This document shows positions 1 to 5,887 of a stretch of 8,912 nt of DNA, piece by piece. The stretch is from positions 1-8,912 of the forward strand of contig CATWID010000068.1 in the NCBI GenBank assembly GCA_958350755.1. Reading direction: 5' to 3'. Source of the DNA: an uncultured Collinsella sp. (GTDB lineage: Bacteria > Actinomycetota > Coriobacteriia > Coriobacteriales > Coriobacteriaceae). Within the stretch, counting starts at the first letter, position 1. Each line of letters opens with the position of its first letter. Under the pieces are notes generated by a model. The model was not told where the DNA came from. It saw only the letters and a list, made by a program, of their open reading frames with translations, and did not search any database. The position numbers and the translations under genes are program-made.

Positions 1-16
1 ACGACTAGTCATTAAA

Positions 17-59
17 GAACGTCCCCAATGACTACCTGAGGCGGCAGTTGGGGACGTTC
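17..59. repeat. 12-bp perfect inverted repeat
   Basis: GAACGTCCCCAA at 17-28 is repeated as its exact reverse complement at 48-59, leaving a 19-base loop. It is formed by two oppositely oriented copies of the local motif. There is no run of T after either arm, so it does not look like an intrinsic terminator. Confidence 0.7.
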
Positions 60-71
60 CTAAACTGCCGG
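41..71 (-). repeat. 31-bp dispersed element, left copy
   Basis: Read on the minus strand, this segment matches 1231-1261 at 26 of 31 bases, including the central AGGAACGTCCC and the outer CCGGCAG and CTGCCG arms. The two copies lie in opposite orientation on either side of the secreted-protein/membrane-protein pair. A second small palindrome, CTGCCGGCAG at 65-74, overlaps the right edge of this copy. Confidence 0.6.
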
Positions 72-269
72 CAGAAAAGGACAGTCCTTGCCAACCCGGA
101 CGGCAAACCGGCCAATCGGCAAGGGCTGTCCCCGATCGCTAGTCGTTTAAGAACATCCACGACGACCGGGTGGCAAGGAGTCTCCCCAAGCACCGGCTGG
201 AAAGGAACGTCCCCAGGTGACGGGTCGTGGATAGGCGTGGATTTGGCGCTGATGCGGTCTCAGTCATAG

Positions 270-309
270 AAAAATCCTCTCCGCCCACAGATAAGCAGAC
301 AGAGAGGAT
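270..309 (-). terminator. intrinsic terminator of the two-gene accessory unit
   Basis: On the minus strand ATCCTCTC (309-302) pairs perfectly with GAGAGGAT (281-274), and the second arm runs straight into a short T run (plus-strand A run at 270-274). The loop is about 20 bases. It lies about 43 bases after the stop codon of the 50-residue membrane protein, where a terminator for a unit reading leftward would be expected. Confidence 0.7.
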
Positions 310-351
310 GGCACCCGCTGAAATGGATTCGAAATCGAGCGGACTGACCGC

Positions 352-504
352 CTACTCTTGTTTGGTTCGTTCAATAACCTTTTTGAGAGCCTTTATCAAC
401 TTGCAAACGAGATAGATCACCGCAGCGACGATCCCGATCTCAACCAGAACTATTGCCAGGAGGGAAACCTCTCCGCCAATGTTGATCTTGCCCAACACGC
501 CCAT
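352..504 (-). CDS. small single-pass membrane protein, 50 aa
   Basis: I do not recognise a family. The frame starts at ATG 504-502 and ends at TAG 354-352. The protein begins MGVLGKINIGGEVS, has a hydrophobic segment at about residues 14-33, and ends in a basic amphipathic tail (about 35-48, including KLIKALKKVIERTK). This is a stop-transfer layout: outside N-terminus, one membrane helix, cationic cytoplasmic end. It starts 6 bases after the TGA of the secreted-protein gene and is in the same frame. No good Shine-Dalgarno precedes the ATG, so initiation probably depends on coupling to the upstream gene, or the frame is reached by readthrough of the TGA. A terminator follows at 309-270. It could be a partner of the secreted protein, a detached membrane anchor, or a small holin- or peptide-like product. 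That it is translated is inferred, not shown. Confidence 0.55.
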   Translation of the reverse strand: MGVLGKINIGGEVSLLAIVLVEIGIVAAVIYLVCKLIKALKKVIERTKQE

Positions 505-510
505 ATTGAA

Positions 511-1017
511 TCACGCTAGATATGTATGCAGCCGAGAGCCATTTATTTCAGCTCCAAGAGTATAAGTCGCAGACGCCATACCGCCTACTCCGGTAAAAAG
601 AAAGCTCCACTTTGTTCGTTTGGAAGAAAAACTCTTACTGAAATTCGATAAGGCACCGCCAACGGAAGATGCTTTATGGCCCCACCACGATGTAATGTTG
701 TAGTTCTTGATTGATATCCAGTACTCAGCATCGAGCACTCCAGTATAGAAGTAAACCTTCCAATTCCCATCAGTAGCGTTGTAGTAGCCGTCCCAAATCG
801 GGGCAACATCAGCTTGCTCTTTCTCTATCCCAAAAACACCTGTAGAGCCATCTGACAGCTCGATAGTACGTTCTTGTTTCGGCCCATCATTCAAATCGAA
901 GCATGCGTCGGCGGGCGTCAAATACTCAGAAGCATTTGCGGAGGGCAATAAAATAAATCCGGTGGCGAAAAATAGGACAACCATTGCTAACAACAACTTG
1001 GGCATTTTTTTCATCAT
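511..1017 (-). CDS. small secreted protein, DUF5626-like, function unknown
   Basis: Predicted exported protein of about 168 residues. A typical Sec signal peptide is visible: basic MMKKMPK, a hydrophobic core at about 8-24, and a likely signal peptidase I site after A-N-A (residues 27-29). The mature part is a small domain rich in aromatic residues and beta-strand-like sequence (WKVYFYTG, YWISIKNYNITSWW, KWSFLFTG) with only one cysteine (C39). Its order of features recalls the secreted DUF5626 family; this is from memory of the family and needs a profile search. An AGGAGG Shine-Dalgarno (1025-1020) lies 2 bases from the first ATG but 5 from the second, so translation more likely starts at 1014 (167 aa). 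Two sampled 60-base lines are about 42-45% GC, against 58-73% in two lines of topA, which suggests acquisition by transfer. An in-frame 50-residue membrane-segment frame follows at once. No convincing -35/-10 pair was found upstream. Confidence 0.8.
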   Translation of the reverse strand: MMKKMPKLLLAMVVLFFATGFILLPSANASEYLTPADACFDLNDGPKQERTIELSDGSTGVFGIEKEQADVAPIWDGYYNATDGNWKVYFYTGVLDAEYWISIKNYNITSWWGHKASSVGGALSNFSKSFSSKRTKWSFLFTGVGGMASATYTLGAEINGSRLHTYLA

Positions 1018-1069
1018 GTCCTCCTGTCACGTGTCATATGTAACGACAGCCGCGGCAATTTAATTATCG

Positions 1070-1179
1070 CCTGGTTCTGACAATTTATTTTCCGGCACAG
1101 CAACTAATCCGCAAAAGGCGCCATTTTGTCCGTTAGCGGTTTCTTTTTTATCAACAGACGACCAGGTTCCGACAACTAT
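1070..1179. repeat. imperfect direct repeat upstream of the secreted-protein gene
   Basis: CTGGTTCTGACAATTTAT (1071-1088) and CAGGTTCCGACAACTAT (1163-1179) are similar 17-18 base segments in the same orientation about 90 bases apart. The second overlaps an inverted pair, ACGACCAG (1158-1165) and CTGGTCGT (1203-1210). They lie in the region where the promoter of the minus-strand gene at 511-1017 should be, so they could be operator or promoter sequence, or further copies of a local repeat family. No function can be assigned. Confidence 0.35.
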
Positions 1180-1230
1180 GTATCGGGGGCGCTCTTAAAC
1201 GGCTGGTCGTTGGGCGCACTCTTTCGCCGC

Positions 1231-1261
1231 CCGGCAGAAAAGGAACGTCCCTAACTGCCGG
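1231..1261 (+). repeat. 31-bp dispersed element, right copy
   Basis: CCGGCAG (1231-1237) and its exact reverse complement CTGCCGG (1255-1261) enclose AAAAGGAACGTCCCTAA. The element matches the reverse complement of 41-71 at 26 of 31 bases. It sits directly beside the topA terminator and forms the right edge of the AT-rich accessory island. Confidence 0.65.
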
Positions 1262-1263
1262 AT

Positions 1264-1302
1264 AAAAAACGAGCGAGGATCTTGAGGTCCTCGCTCGTTT
1301 TT
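1264..1302 (-). terminator. strong intrinsic terminator of topA, possibly bidirectional
   Basis: A perfect 15-bp stem (1265-1279 with 1288-1302, core ACGAGCGAGGA) closes an 8-base loop. On the minus strand the second arm ends in a run of T (plus-strand A run 1264-1269), 28 bases after the topA stop codon. The plus-strand direction also ends in T5, so it could work from both sides. Nothing on the plus strand to the left needs it. Confidence 0.85.
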
Positions 1303-1329
1303 GTTCTAGGTGATGTTTCGACCGTGCGG

Positions 1330-3939
1330 CTACTTGTCGGCAGCGGTCTTTTTGGCAGTCGACTTCTTCGCAGTTGACTTCTTCGCGGTCGTCTTCTTGG
1401 CGGCAGTGGCTTTCTTAGCCGTCGTCTTTTTGGCCGCCGTTGTCTTCTTCGCCGTGCTCGCCTTGGTTGTGGTCTTGCGGCCGCGGGCGGGCTTCTTCTC
1501 CTTGGTCGGGCAGTCCATGTTCACGCAGATGCGCCACGGACCGCGCGCCGTGTTGACCACCACGATGGGGGCGCCGCACTCGGGGCAGGTCTCGCCCGTC
1601 GCCTCGAGCTTACCGCGCGCCGGCAGAGGATAGCTCACGCCGCAGTCATCGTAGTTGGTGCAGCGGATAAAGCGCTTGCCGCTCTTCTCGCTCTTGTGCG
1701 CGATCAGGTCGCCATGGCGTCCGGCCTCGGCGCACACCTTGCACTCGCCCACCTTAAGGTCAGGCTCGTAGTTGGTGGGGCACGTGGGGTTCACGCAAAT
1801 CTCGAAGGCCTTCTGGCGGAACGGCTGGCACTTAATGCGCGGCGCGCCGCACTCGGGGCACACGGCCGCCTCGCCCTCGAGCGGGCTCACCTTGACGCCG
1901 CTCGGCACCGGATAGGTCACATCGCAGTCGGGCCAGCCCATGCAGCCGATAAAGCTGCCGCGGGTCTTGGCGCTCGTCTTCATAACCAGGTCCTTGCCGC
2001 ACTTGGGGCAAGCGCCCACGCGCGCATCGGCCGTGACGGCGTCGCTGATGGCGTCGCCCAGTTCCTGCGTATGTTTGAGCAGCTCGTCGAGCACGCCGGC
2101 CAGCAGCGCGCGCGAGTGCGTCACGACATGTTCTTCGGTGTCCTCGCCGCGCTCCACGCGGGTCATGTCGCCGTCGAGCTCGCTGGTCATATCGGGGCTC
2201 GTGATGCGCGGGGCAAACTGCGACAGTGCATCGATAATGGCGATGCCCAGCTGGCTCGGCTCCACGGGATCATTTTTGAGATAGCGCACGGCATACAGGC
2301 GCTCGATGATGCTCGCGCGCGTGGACTTGGTGCCCAGGCCGCGCTTTTCCATCTCCTGCACGAGCTTGCCCTGGCTGTAGCGCGCGGGCGGCTCGGTCTG
2401 CTTGGCCTCGAGTTTAATGTCGAAAACGTCGACCGTATCGCCCTGCTCCAGCGGCGGCATCTGCTCGTCGCGCTTAAGTCCATACGGATACGCCTCGCGG
2501 AAGCCCGGGGTCACGAGCACGTCGCCCGAAGCCACGAACGGCTCGCCGTTGACGTCGAGCTCGAGCTTGGTGTTCTCGATGGTCGCGGGCCCCATGAGCG
2601 TTGCCAGGAAGCGGCGGGCGATGAGGTCGTAGAGCTTGCGCTGGCCGCCATCGAGCGTGGACGGATCGCCTTCGCCCGTGGGGTAGATGGGCGGGTGGTC
2701 GGTGGTCTCGACTTTGCCGCGCGTGGGCTTCATGGGGCCGGCGAGTACCTTTTTGCACACGGGCGCCAGCGCCGGGTTGATCTTTGCCAGGTCGCTCACC
2801 ACGGCGCCCAGATCGAGCGTCGCAGGGTACACGGTGTTGTCGACACGCGGATAGCTGATGAGGCCCGCCATGTAGAGGGACTCGGCGATGCGCATGGTAC
2901 GTGCAGGTGAGATGCCCTCGGCCGCGGCGGCAGCCTGCAGCGAGGTCGTCGCAAACGGCGTGGGCGGCTGCTGCTTGCGGGAGCGCTTGGTCACCGCGGC
3001 GACGGTTGCCGTCGTAGCGCCGTCGACGTGGCCGTACGCCGTCTCGGCAGCATCTTTGTCGGTAAAACGTGTCGTCTTGTGCGCAATCTTAAAGCGGTCA
3101 TCCTCGGCAGCACCCTGAGCGGCACCCATGCCGCGAATCTGCCAATAGTCCTCGGGCACAAACGCCATGCGTTCGCGTTCGCGCTCGACCACCAGAGCGA
3201 GCGTCGGCGTCTGCACGCGGCCGGCGGAGCGCACGTTGCCAAAGCCGCCAAACTTGGCGAGCGTCAGGTAGCGCGTGAGCACCGCGCCCCAAATGAGATC
3301 GATGTGCTGGCGGCTCTCGCCGGCGTCGGCCAGATTCTGGTCGAGCGAGACAAGATTATCGAAGGCCTGCGTAATCTCGGCCTTGGTAAACGAAGAATAC
3401 TGGGCGCGGGCGACCGGCAAGTCAGGCGCAACCTCGCGCACTTTGTTGAGGGCGTCCGAACCGATCAGTTCGCCCTCGCGGTCGAAGTCCGTGGCGATAA
3501 TGACGCTGTCGGACTTCTTGGCAAGGTTCTTGAGCGAGCGGATGAGCTCCTTCTCGGCCGGCAGCTTAATGACGGGCGCCCAGGTGAGGTAAGGCAGGCT
3601 CTCGAGCTTCCAGCCCTTGATGGAGATACCATCGGCAAGAAACGGCTTGCGCTTGGTGTCGTAGGGCGGACGTGCCAGGCCATCGGGCATATCGGCCGGC
3701 AGCATCTCGCCGTCCTCGGTGACCGAATACCAGCCCAGCTTTTTATCGAACAGCACGCTGTCGCAAAAATCGGGCGCAAGGATGTGACCGGCAAGGCCGA
3801 TGGTCACGCACTCCTCGCCCTTCCACTCAAAACGGTAGATGGCGGTGTTGTACACCTTGTCCTTTTTGGGTTTGCCCGTGGACAGACGCTCGGCAATCTG
3901 ACGCGCGGCGTCGTTTTTCTCTGCGATGATGAGCTTCAA
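1330..3939 (-). CDS. topA: DNA topoisomerase I, archaeal-type type IA, with zinc ribbons and Lys-rich tail
   Basis: Cytoplasmic type IA topoisomerase that relaxes negative supercoils by cutting one strand through a 5'-phosphotyrosine. The TOPRIM domain is at the N-terminus, with acidic E7 (LIIAEK) and the DFDRE motif at 151-155. The catalytic tyrosine should be Y363 in ISYPRVDN, the counterpart of the usual Y-x-R-x-D/S motif. Four C4 zinc ribbons follow: C644/647/666/672, C694/697/715/720, C733/736/760/766 and C785/788/805/810. The last 50 or so residues are repeats of K-K-T/S-T-A, as in the processivity-promoting tails known from actinobacterial TopA. The wording of the TOPRIM and tyrosine motifs is closer to the archaeal-type branch than to E. 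coli TopA. The start is TTG, supported by AGGAG six bases upstream and by the conserved MKLIIAEK. It is the last gene of the tat-hyp run, 54 bases after hypB. No helicase domain is present, so it is not reverse gyrase. Confidence 0.95.
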   Translation of the reverse strand: MKLIIAEKNDAARQIAERLSTGKPKKDKVYNTAIYRFEWKGEECVTIGLAGHILAPDFCDSVLFDKKLGWYSVTEDGEMLPADMPDGLARPPYDTKRKPFLADGISIKGWKLESLPYLTWAPVIKLPAEKELIRSLKNLAKKSDSVIIATDFDREGELIGSDALNKVREVAPDLPVARAQYSSFTKAEITQAFDNLVSLDQNLADAGESRQHIDLIWGAVLTRYLTLAKFGGFGNVRSAGRVQTPTLALVVERERERMAFVPEDYWQIRGMGAAQGAAEDDRFKIAHKTTRFTDKDAAETAYGHVDGATTATVAAVTKRSRKQQPPTPFATTSLQAAAAAEGISPARTMRIAESLYMAGLISYPRVDNTVYPATLDLGAVVSDLAKINPALAPVCKKVLAGPMKPTRGKVETTDHPPIYPTGEGDPSTLDGGQRKLYDLIARRFLATLMGPATIENTKLELDVNGEPFVASGDVLVTPGFREAYPYGLKRDEQMPPLEQGDTVDVFDIKLEAKQTEPPARYSQGKLVQEMEKRGLGTKSTRASIIERLYAVRYLKNDPVEPSQLGIAIIDALSQFAPRITSPDMTSELDGDMTRVERGEDTEEHVVTHSRALLAGVLDELLKHTQELGDAISDAVTADARVGACPKCGKDLVMKTSAKTRGSFIGCMGWPDCDVTYPVPSGVKVSPLEGEAAVCPECGAPRIKCQPFRQKAFEICVNPTCPTNYEPDLKVGECKVCAEAGRHGDLIAHKSEKSGKRFIRCTNYDDCGVSYPLPARGKLEATGETCPECGAPIVVVNTARGPWRICVNMDCPTKEKKPARGRKTTTKASTAKKTTAAKKTTAKKATAAKKTTAKKSTAKKSTAKKTAADK

Positions 3940-3993
3940 AAGAGGCTCCTATCTCGTGTCTCTGCGGCTACGCCCGCCCGTATGGCGGCCGAC

Positions 3994-4677
3994 TTACGCC
4001 CTTGCTTGCTCAATCTGCCCGATGAGCCAATCGCACCAGGCATCCATGCCCTCGCCCTTGCGCGCGCTCACGGCAAACCGCGGCGCCTGCGGATTGAGGT
4101 CATCGAGTGTCTTAGTATACCTATCCATGTCAAAATCGAAAGCCGGAGCCACGTCGACCTTGTTGAGCAGCTGCGCGCCGGCGTGTTGGAAGATGCCCGG
4201 GTACTTGATGGGCTTGTCGTCGCCCTCGGGCACCGAGAGAATCATGATGGACAGGTTCTCGCCCAGGTCAAAGTCGACCGGGCAGACCAGGTTGCCCACG
4301 TTTTCGATAAAGATGACGTCGATGTTCTCCAGACCGACGGCCTGGTCGAAGGCATCGACGGCCTCCATGATCATGTTGCCCTCGAGGTGGCACAGGCCGC
4401 CCGTGTTGATCTGAATGGCGGGCATGCCGGCTTCCTTCATGGTGATGGCGTCGACGTCCGAGGCGATATCGCCCTCGATGACAGCACAGCGCAGGCCGGC
4501 TTTGTCACGCAGGCGCTCGTTGGTGCCCAGAATCGTGGTGGTCTTGCCCGAGCCGGGGCTCGACAGCACATTGATCACGTAGGTGTTTGTCTCATTAAAT
4601 CGCTGACGCAGCTGATCTGCCAGGCGCTCGTTGCGCGACAGAATCGGCGATGCAATATCAATCGTTTTCTCGGCCAT
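3994..4677 (-). CDS. hypB: hydrogenase/urease nickel incorporation GTPase HypB
   Basis: SIMIBI-class GTPase that, with HypA, delivers nickel to [NiFe]-hydrogenase precursors (in some bacteria also to urease). Visible motifs are the P-loop SSPGSGKTT (39-47), EGDI (68-71), ENVGNLVCP (125-133) and NKVD (172-175). The G-domain metal site of the family is present as C96-H97 and C132. The 227-residue protein lacks both the His-rich N-terminal store and the CxxCGC high-affinity site of E. coli HypB, so it is a short form. The ATG at 4677 has AAGGAG eight bases upstream. It follows hypA by 55 bases and precedes topA by 54, all on the minus strand. No hydrogenase structural gene or other hyp gene is in the window, so the client must be encoded elsewhere. 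Confidence 0.95.
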   Translation of the reverse strand: MAEKTIDIASPILSRNERLADQLRQRFNETNTYVINVLSSPGSGKTTTILGTNERLRDKAGLRCAVIEGDIASDVDAITMKEAGMPAIQINTGGLCHLEGNMIMEAVDAFDQAVGLENIDVIFIENVGNLVCPVDFDLGENLSIMILSVPEGDDKPIKYPGIFQHAGAQLLNKVDVAPAFDFDMDRYTKTLDDLNPQAPRFAVSARKGEGMDAWCDWLIGQIEQARA

Positions 4678-4732
4678 ACTTAGCGCTCCTTACTTTGGCC
4701 CCTTTATACCCCATCACCAGATGGCTAGCGGG

Positions 4733-5089
4733 CTAATCGTCGGGGGTTTCGATTTCGATACTTGCGATATCGAGCTCGCGGCCATGCAGTAGGCGCACGT
4801 TGGCACCACCACACTGAGGACAGCGACAGTGGAAGCGATCGTGGTCGAAAACCTCGCCGCAGTCTAGACACTCGCTTTGTGGATGGACCTCCTCCACGGC
4901 AAGCTCGCAGCCGCGCGTGAGCGGGTCCTCGTCGCGAAACGTCTCCCACGCAAAGTCGAGCGCCTCGCGCACAACTTCGGTCATATCCCCGATACGCAGC
5001 GTTACCAAAACGGCGCGCGAGGCCCCCGCCCCACGCGCCGCGCGAATCACTGTATCGAGTATGCCGTTGACAATGCCAACCTCGTGCAT
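4733..5089 (-). CDS. hypA: hydrogenase nickel incorporation metallochaperone HypA
   Basis: Small nickel metallochaperone that binds Ni at its N-terminus and works with HypB to load the hydrogenase large subunit. It starts with the diagnostic MHE, where H2 is a nickel ligand. The zinc site is formed by two CxxC pairs, C74/C77 and C90/C93, with an extra C88 beside the second pair. Its 118 residues are the normal family length. The GAGGAG Shine-Dalgarno lies within the last codons of tatC, nine bases before the ATG, and only 6 bases separate the two genes, so translation is probably coupled to tatC. The conserved N-terminal Met-His-Glu fixes the start. Confidence 0.95.
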   Translation of the reverse strand: MHEVGIVNGILDTVIRAARGAGASRAVLVTLRIGDMTEVVREALDFAWETFRDEDPLTRGCELAVEEVHPQSECLDCGEVFDHDRFHCRCPQCGGANVRLLHGRELDIASIEIETPDD

Positions 5090-5095
5090 ACCGAT

Positions 5096-5887
5096 TTACT
5101 CCTCGTCGTCCTCGTCGTCCGAGAACAGGTCCAGACGGCTCACGAACAGGCCCTCCTTGCCCTCGCGCGCGGTAATGACCACGCGAGCGATGGCGAGCGA
5201 AATCTCGTAGAGCGAGAGCAGGGCGCCATACATGAGACCCAGCGTAACGGGCGAGCCGTCGGGCGTAATCACAGCCGAACCCACGAGCAGGCCTACGTAC
5301 ACGTAGCGCCAGGCGCTGCGGAAGGCCGCATAGGACACGATGTGGAAAACGGACAGGTAGAAGATGATGAGCGGCAGCTCAAACGCCACACCAAAGCCGA
5401 TCATAAAGAGCAGCTCCATGTTGACGTAGTTCTCCAGATCGGGCAACGCCGTAGCGACAGCCGAGGTCTCGCCGATGAGCCACTCAAAGCCCGCCGGGAT
5501 GATGATGAAGTAGCAGAAGATGGCACCCAGGAAGAACAGCACCGTCGAGGCGAGCACCGTGGGCACAACCCACTTGCGCTCGTTGGGGCGCAGTGCCGGC
5601 AGGAAAAATGCCAGAATCTGCCAGATGATCATGGGCGTGCACATGACCACGGCCATCTTGATGGCAAGCGAGAAGCGCAGGCCAAAGCCGCCGAGCGTGG
5701 TGGTGATGTAAAACTTACCGTCCGGCACAAAGGAGCGGATGGGGTCCTCAAGAATATCGAGCACCACGGGCGTGGCAAAGTACAGCACGATGGCGGCGGC
5801 AAACACCGAAACGACCACGATGGTCAGGCGGCGACGGAGCTCTCCCAGGTGATCGAAGAGCGGCATGCGCGCAGGTCCGATCGGCAT
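5096..5887 (-). CDS. tatC: Sec-independent (twin-arginine) translocase subunit TatC
   Basis: Polytopic membrane protein that forms the twin-arginine signal-peptide receptor of the Tat translocase for folded proteins. It is 263 residues long with six likely membrane segments, roughly 21-39, 72-96, 108-132, 157-178, 192-206 and 213-235. Family hallmarks are HLGELRRRL (13-21) with signal-binding E16, FLPALRPNERK (95-105) with E103, FGVAFELPL (165-172) with E170, and ITPDGSP (207-213). The C-terminus is a strongly acidic SDDEDDEE. The start ATG shares one base with the tatA stop (TAATG), and GGGAGG lies nine bases upstream, favouring this ATG over M8. It is followed 6 bases later by hypA. Confidence 0.96.
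   Translation of the reverse strand: MPIGPARMPLFDHLGELRRRLTIVVVSVFAAAIVLYFATPVVLDILEDPIRSFVPDGKFYITTTLGGFGLRFSLAIKMAVVMCTPMIIWQILAFFLPALRPNERKWVVPTVLASTVLFFLGAIFCYFIIIPAGFEWLIGETSAVATALPDLENYVNMELLFMIGFGVAFELPLIIFYLSVFHIVSYAAFRSAWRYVYVGLLVGSAVITPDGSPVTLGLMYGALLSLYEISLAIARVVITAREGKEGLFVSRLDLFSDDEDDEE

Larger units (their letters stand above)
1..215. repeat. cluster of short degenerate quasi-palindromic repeats
   Basis: This gene-free stretch holds repeated copies of a motif of the form AAGG-N4-TCC(CC). Plus-strand copies start at 77 (N4 = ACAG), 121 (GCTG), 175 (AGTC) and 202 (AACG). Degenerate copies lie at 15-26 and 149-158, and a minus-strand copy lies at about 47-62. Most are preceded by GGC(A/T) plus a short A-rich spacer. 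Positions 5-24 and 139-158 also match each other at 17 of 20 bases, starting CTAGTC. The conserved flanks with a changing four-base centre suggest a family of short intergenic elements. No protein gene is supported: the open frames across this stretch simply translate the repeats. Function is unknown. Confidence 0.6.

Noticed and set aside
48..415. Two short plus-strand frames at the left end
   Set aside because: They translate the intergenic repeats (visible as repeated GW-G-SP peptides) and run through a terminator; no ribosome-binding site.
511..513. The TGA as a selenocysteine codon
   Set aside because: No clear SECIS-like hairpin is visible just downstream, and the surrounding sequence does not resemble a selenoprotein active site.
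1018..1100. Promoter for the secreted-protein gene (GATAAT and TTGTCA-like hexamers on the minus strand)
   Set aside because: The two hexamers are only 9 bases apart, and no other pair with 16-18 base spacing was convincing.
1696..2910. Long plus-strand open frame (404 codons) opposite topA
   Set aside because: It lies wholly antisense to the topoisomerase, with composition (Arg/Ala/His/Leu-rich) typical of the reverse frame of a high-GC gene and no recognisable motif.
3974..3988. CCGCC/GGCGG hairpin between hypB and topA as a terminator
   Set aside because: The stem is only 5 bp and no T run follows, so read-through from hypB into topA remains likely.
3028..4683. Long plus-strand open frame (551 codons) crossing topA and hypB
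   Set aside because: Antisense to two well-identified genes and the gap between them; no domain and no convincing start signal.
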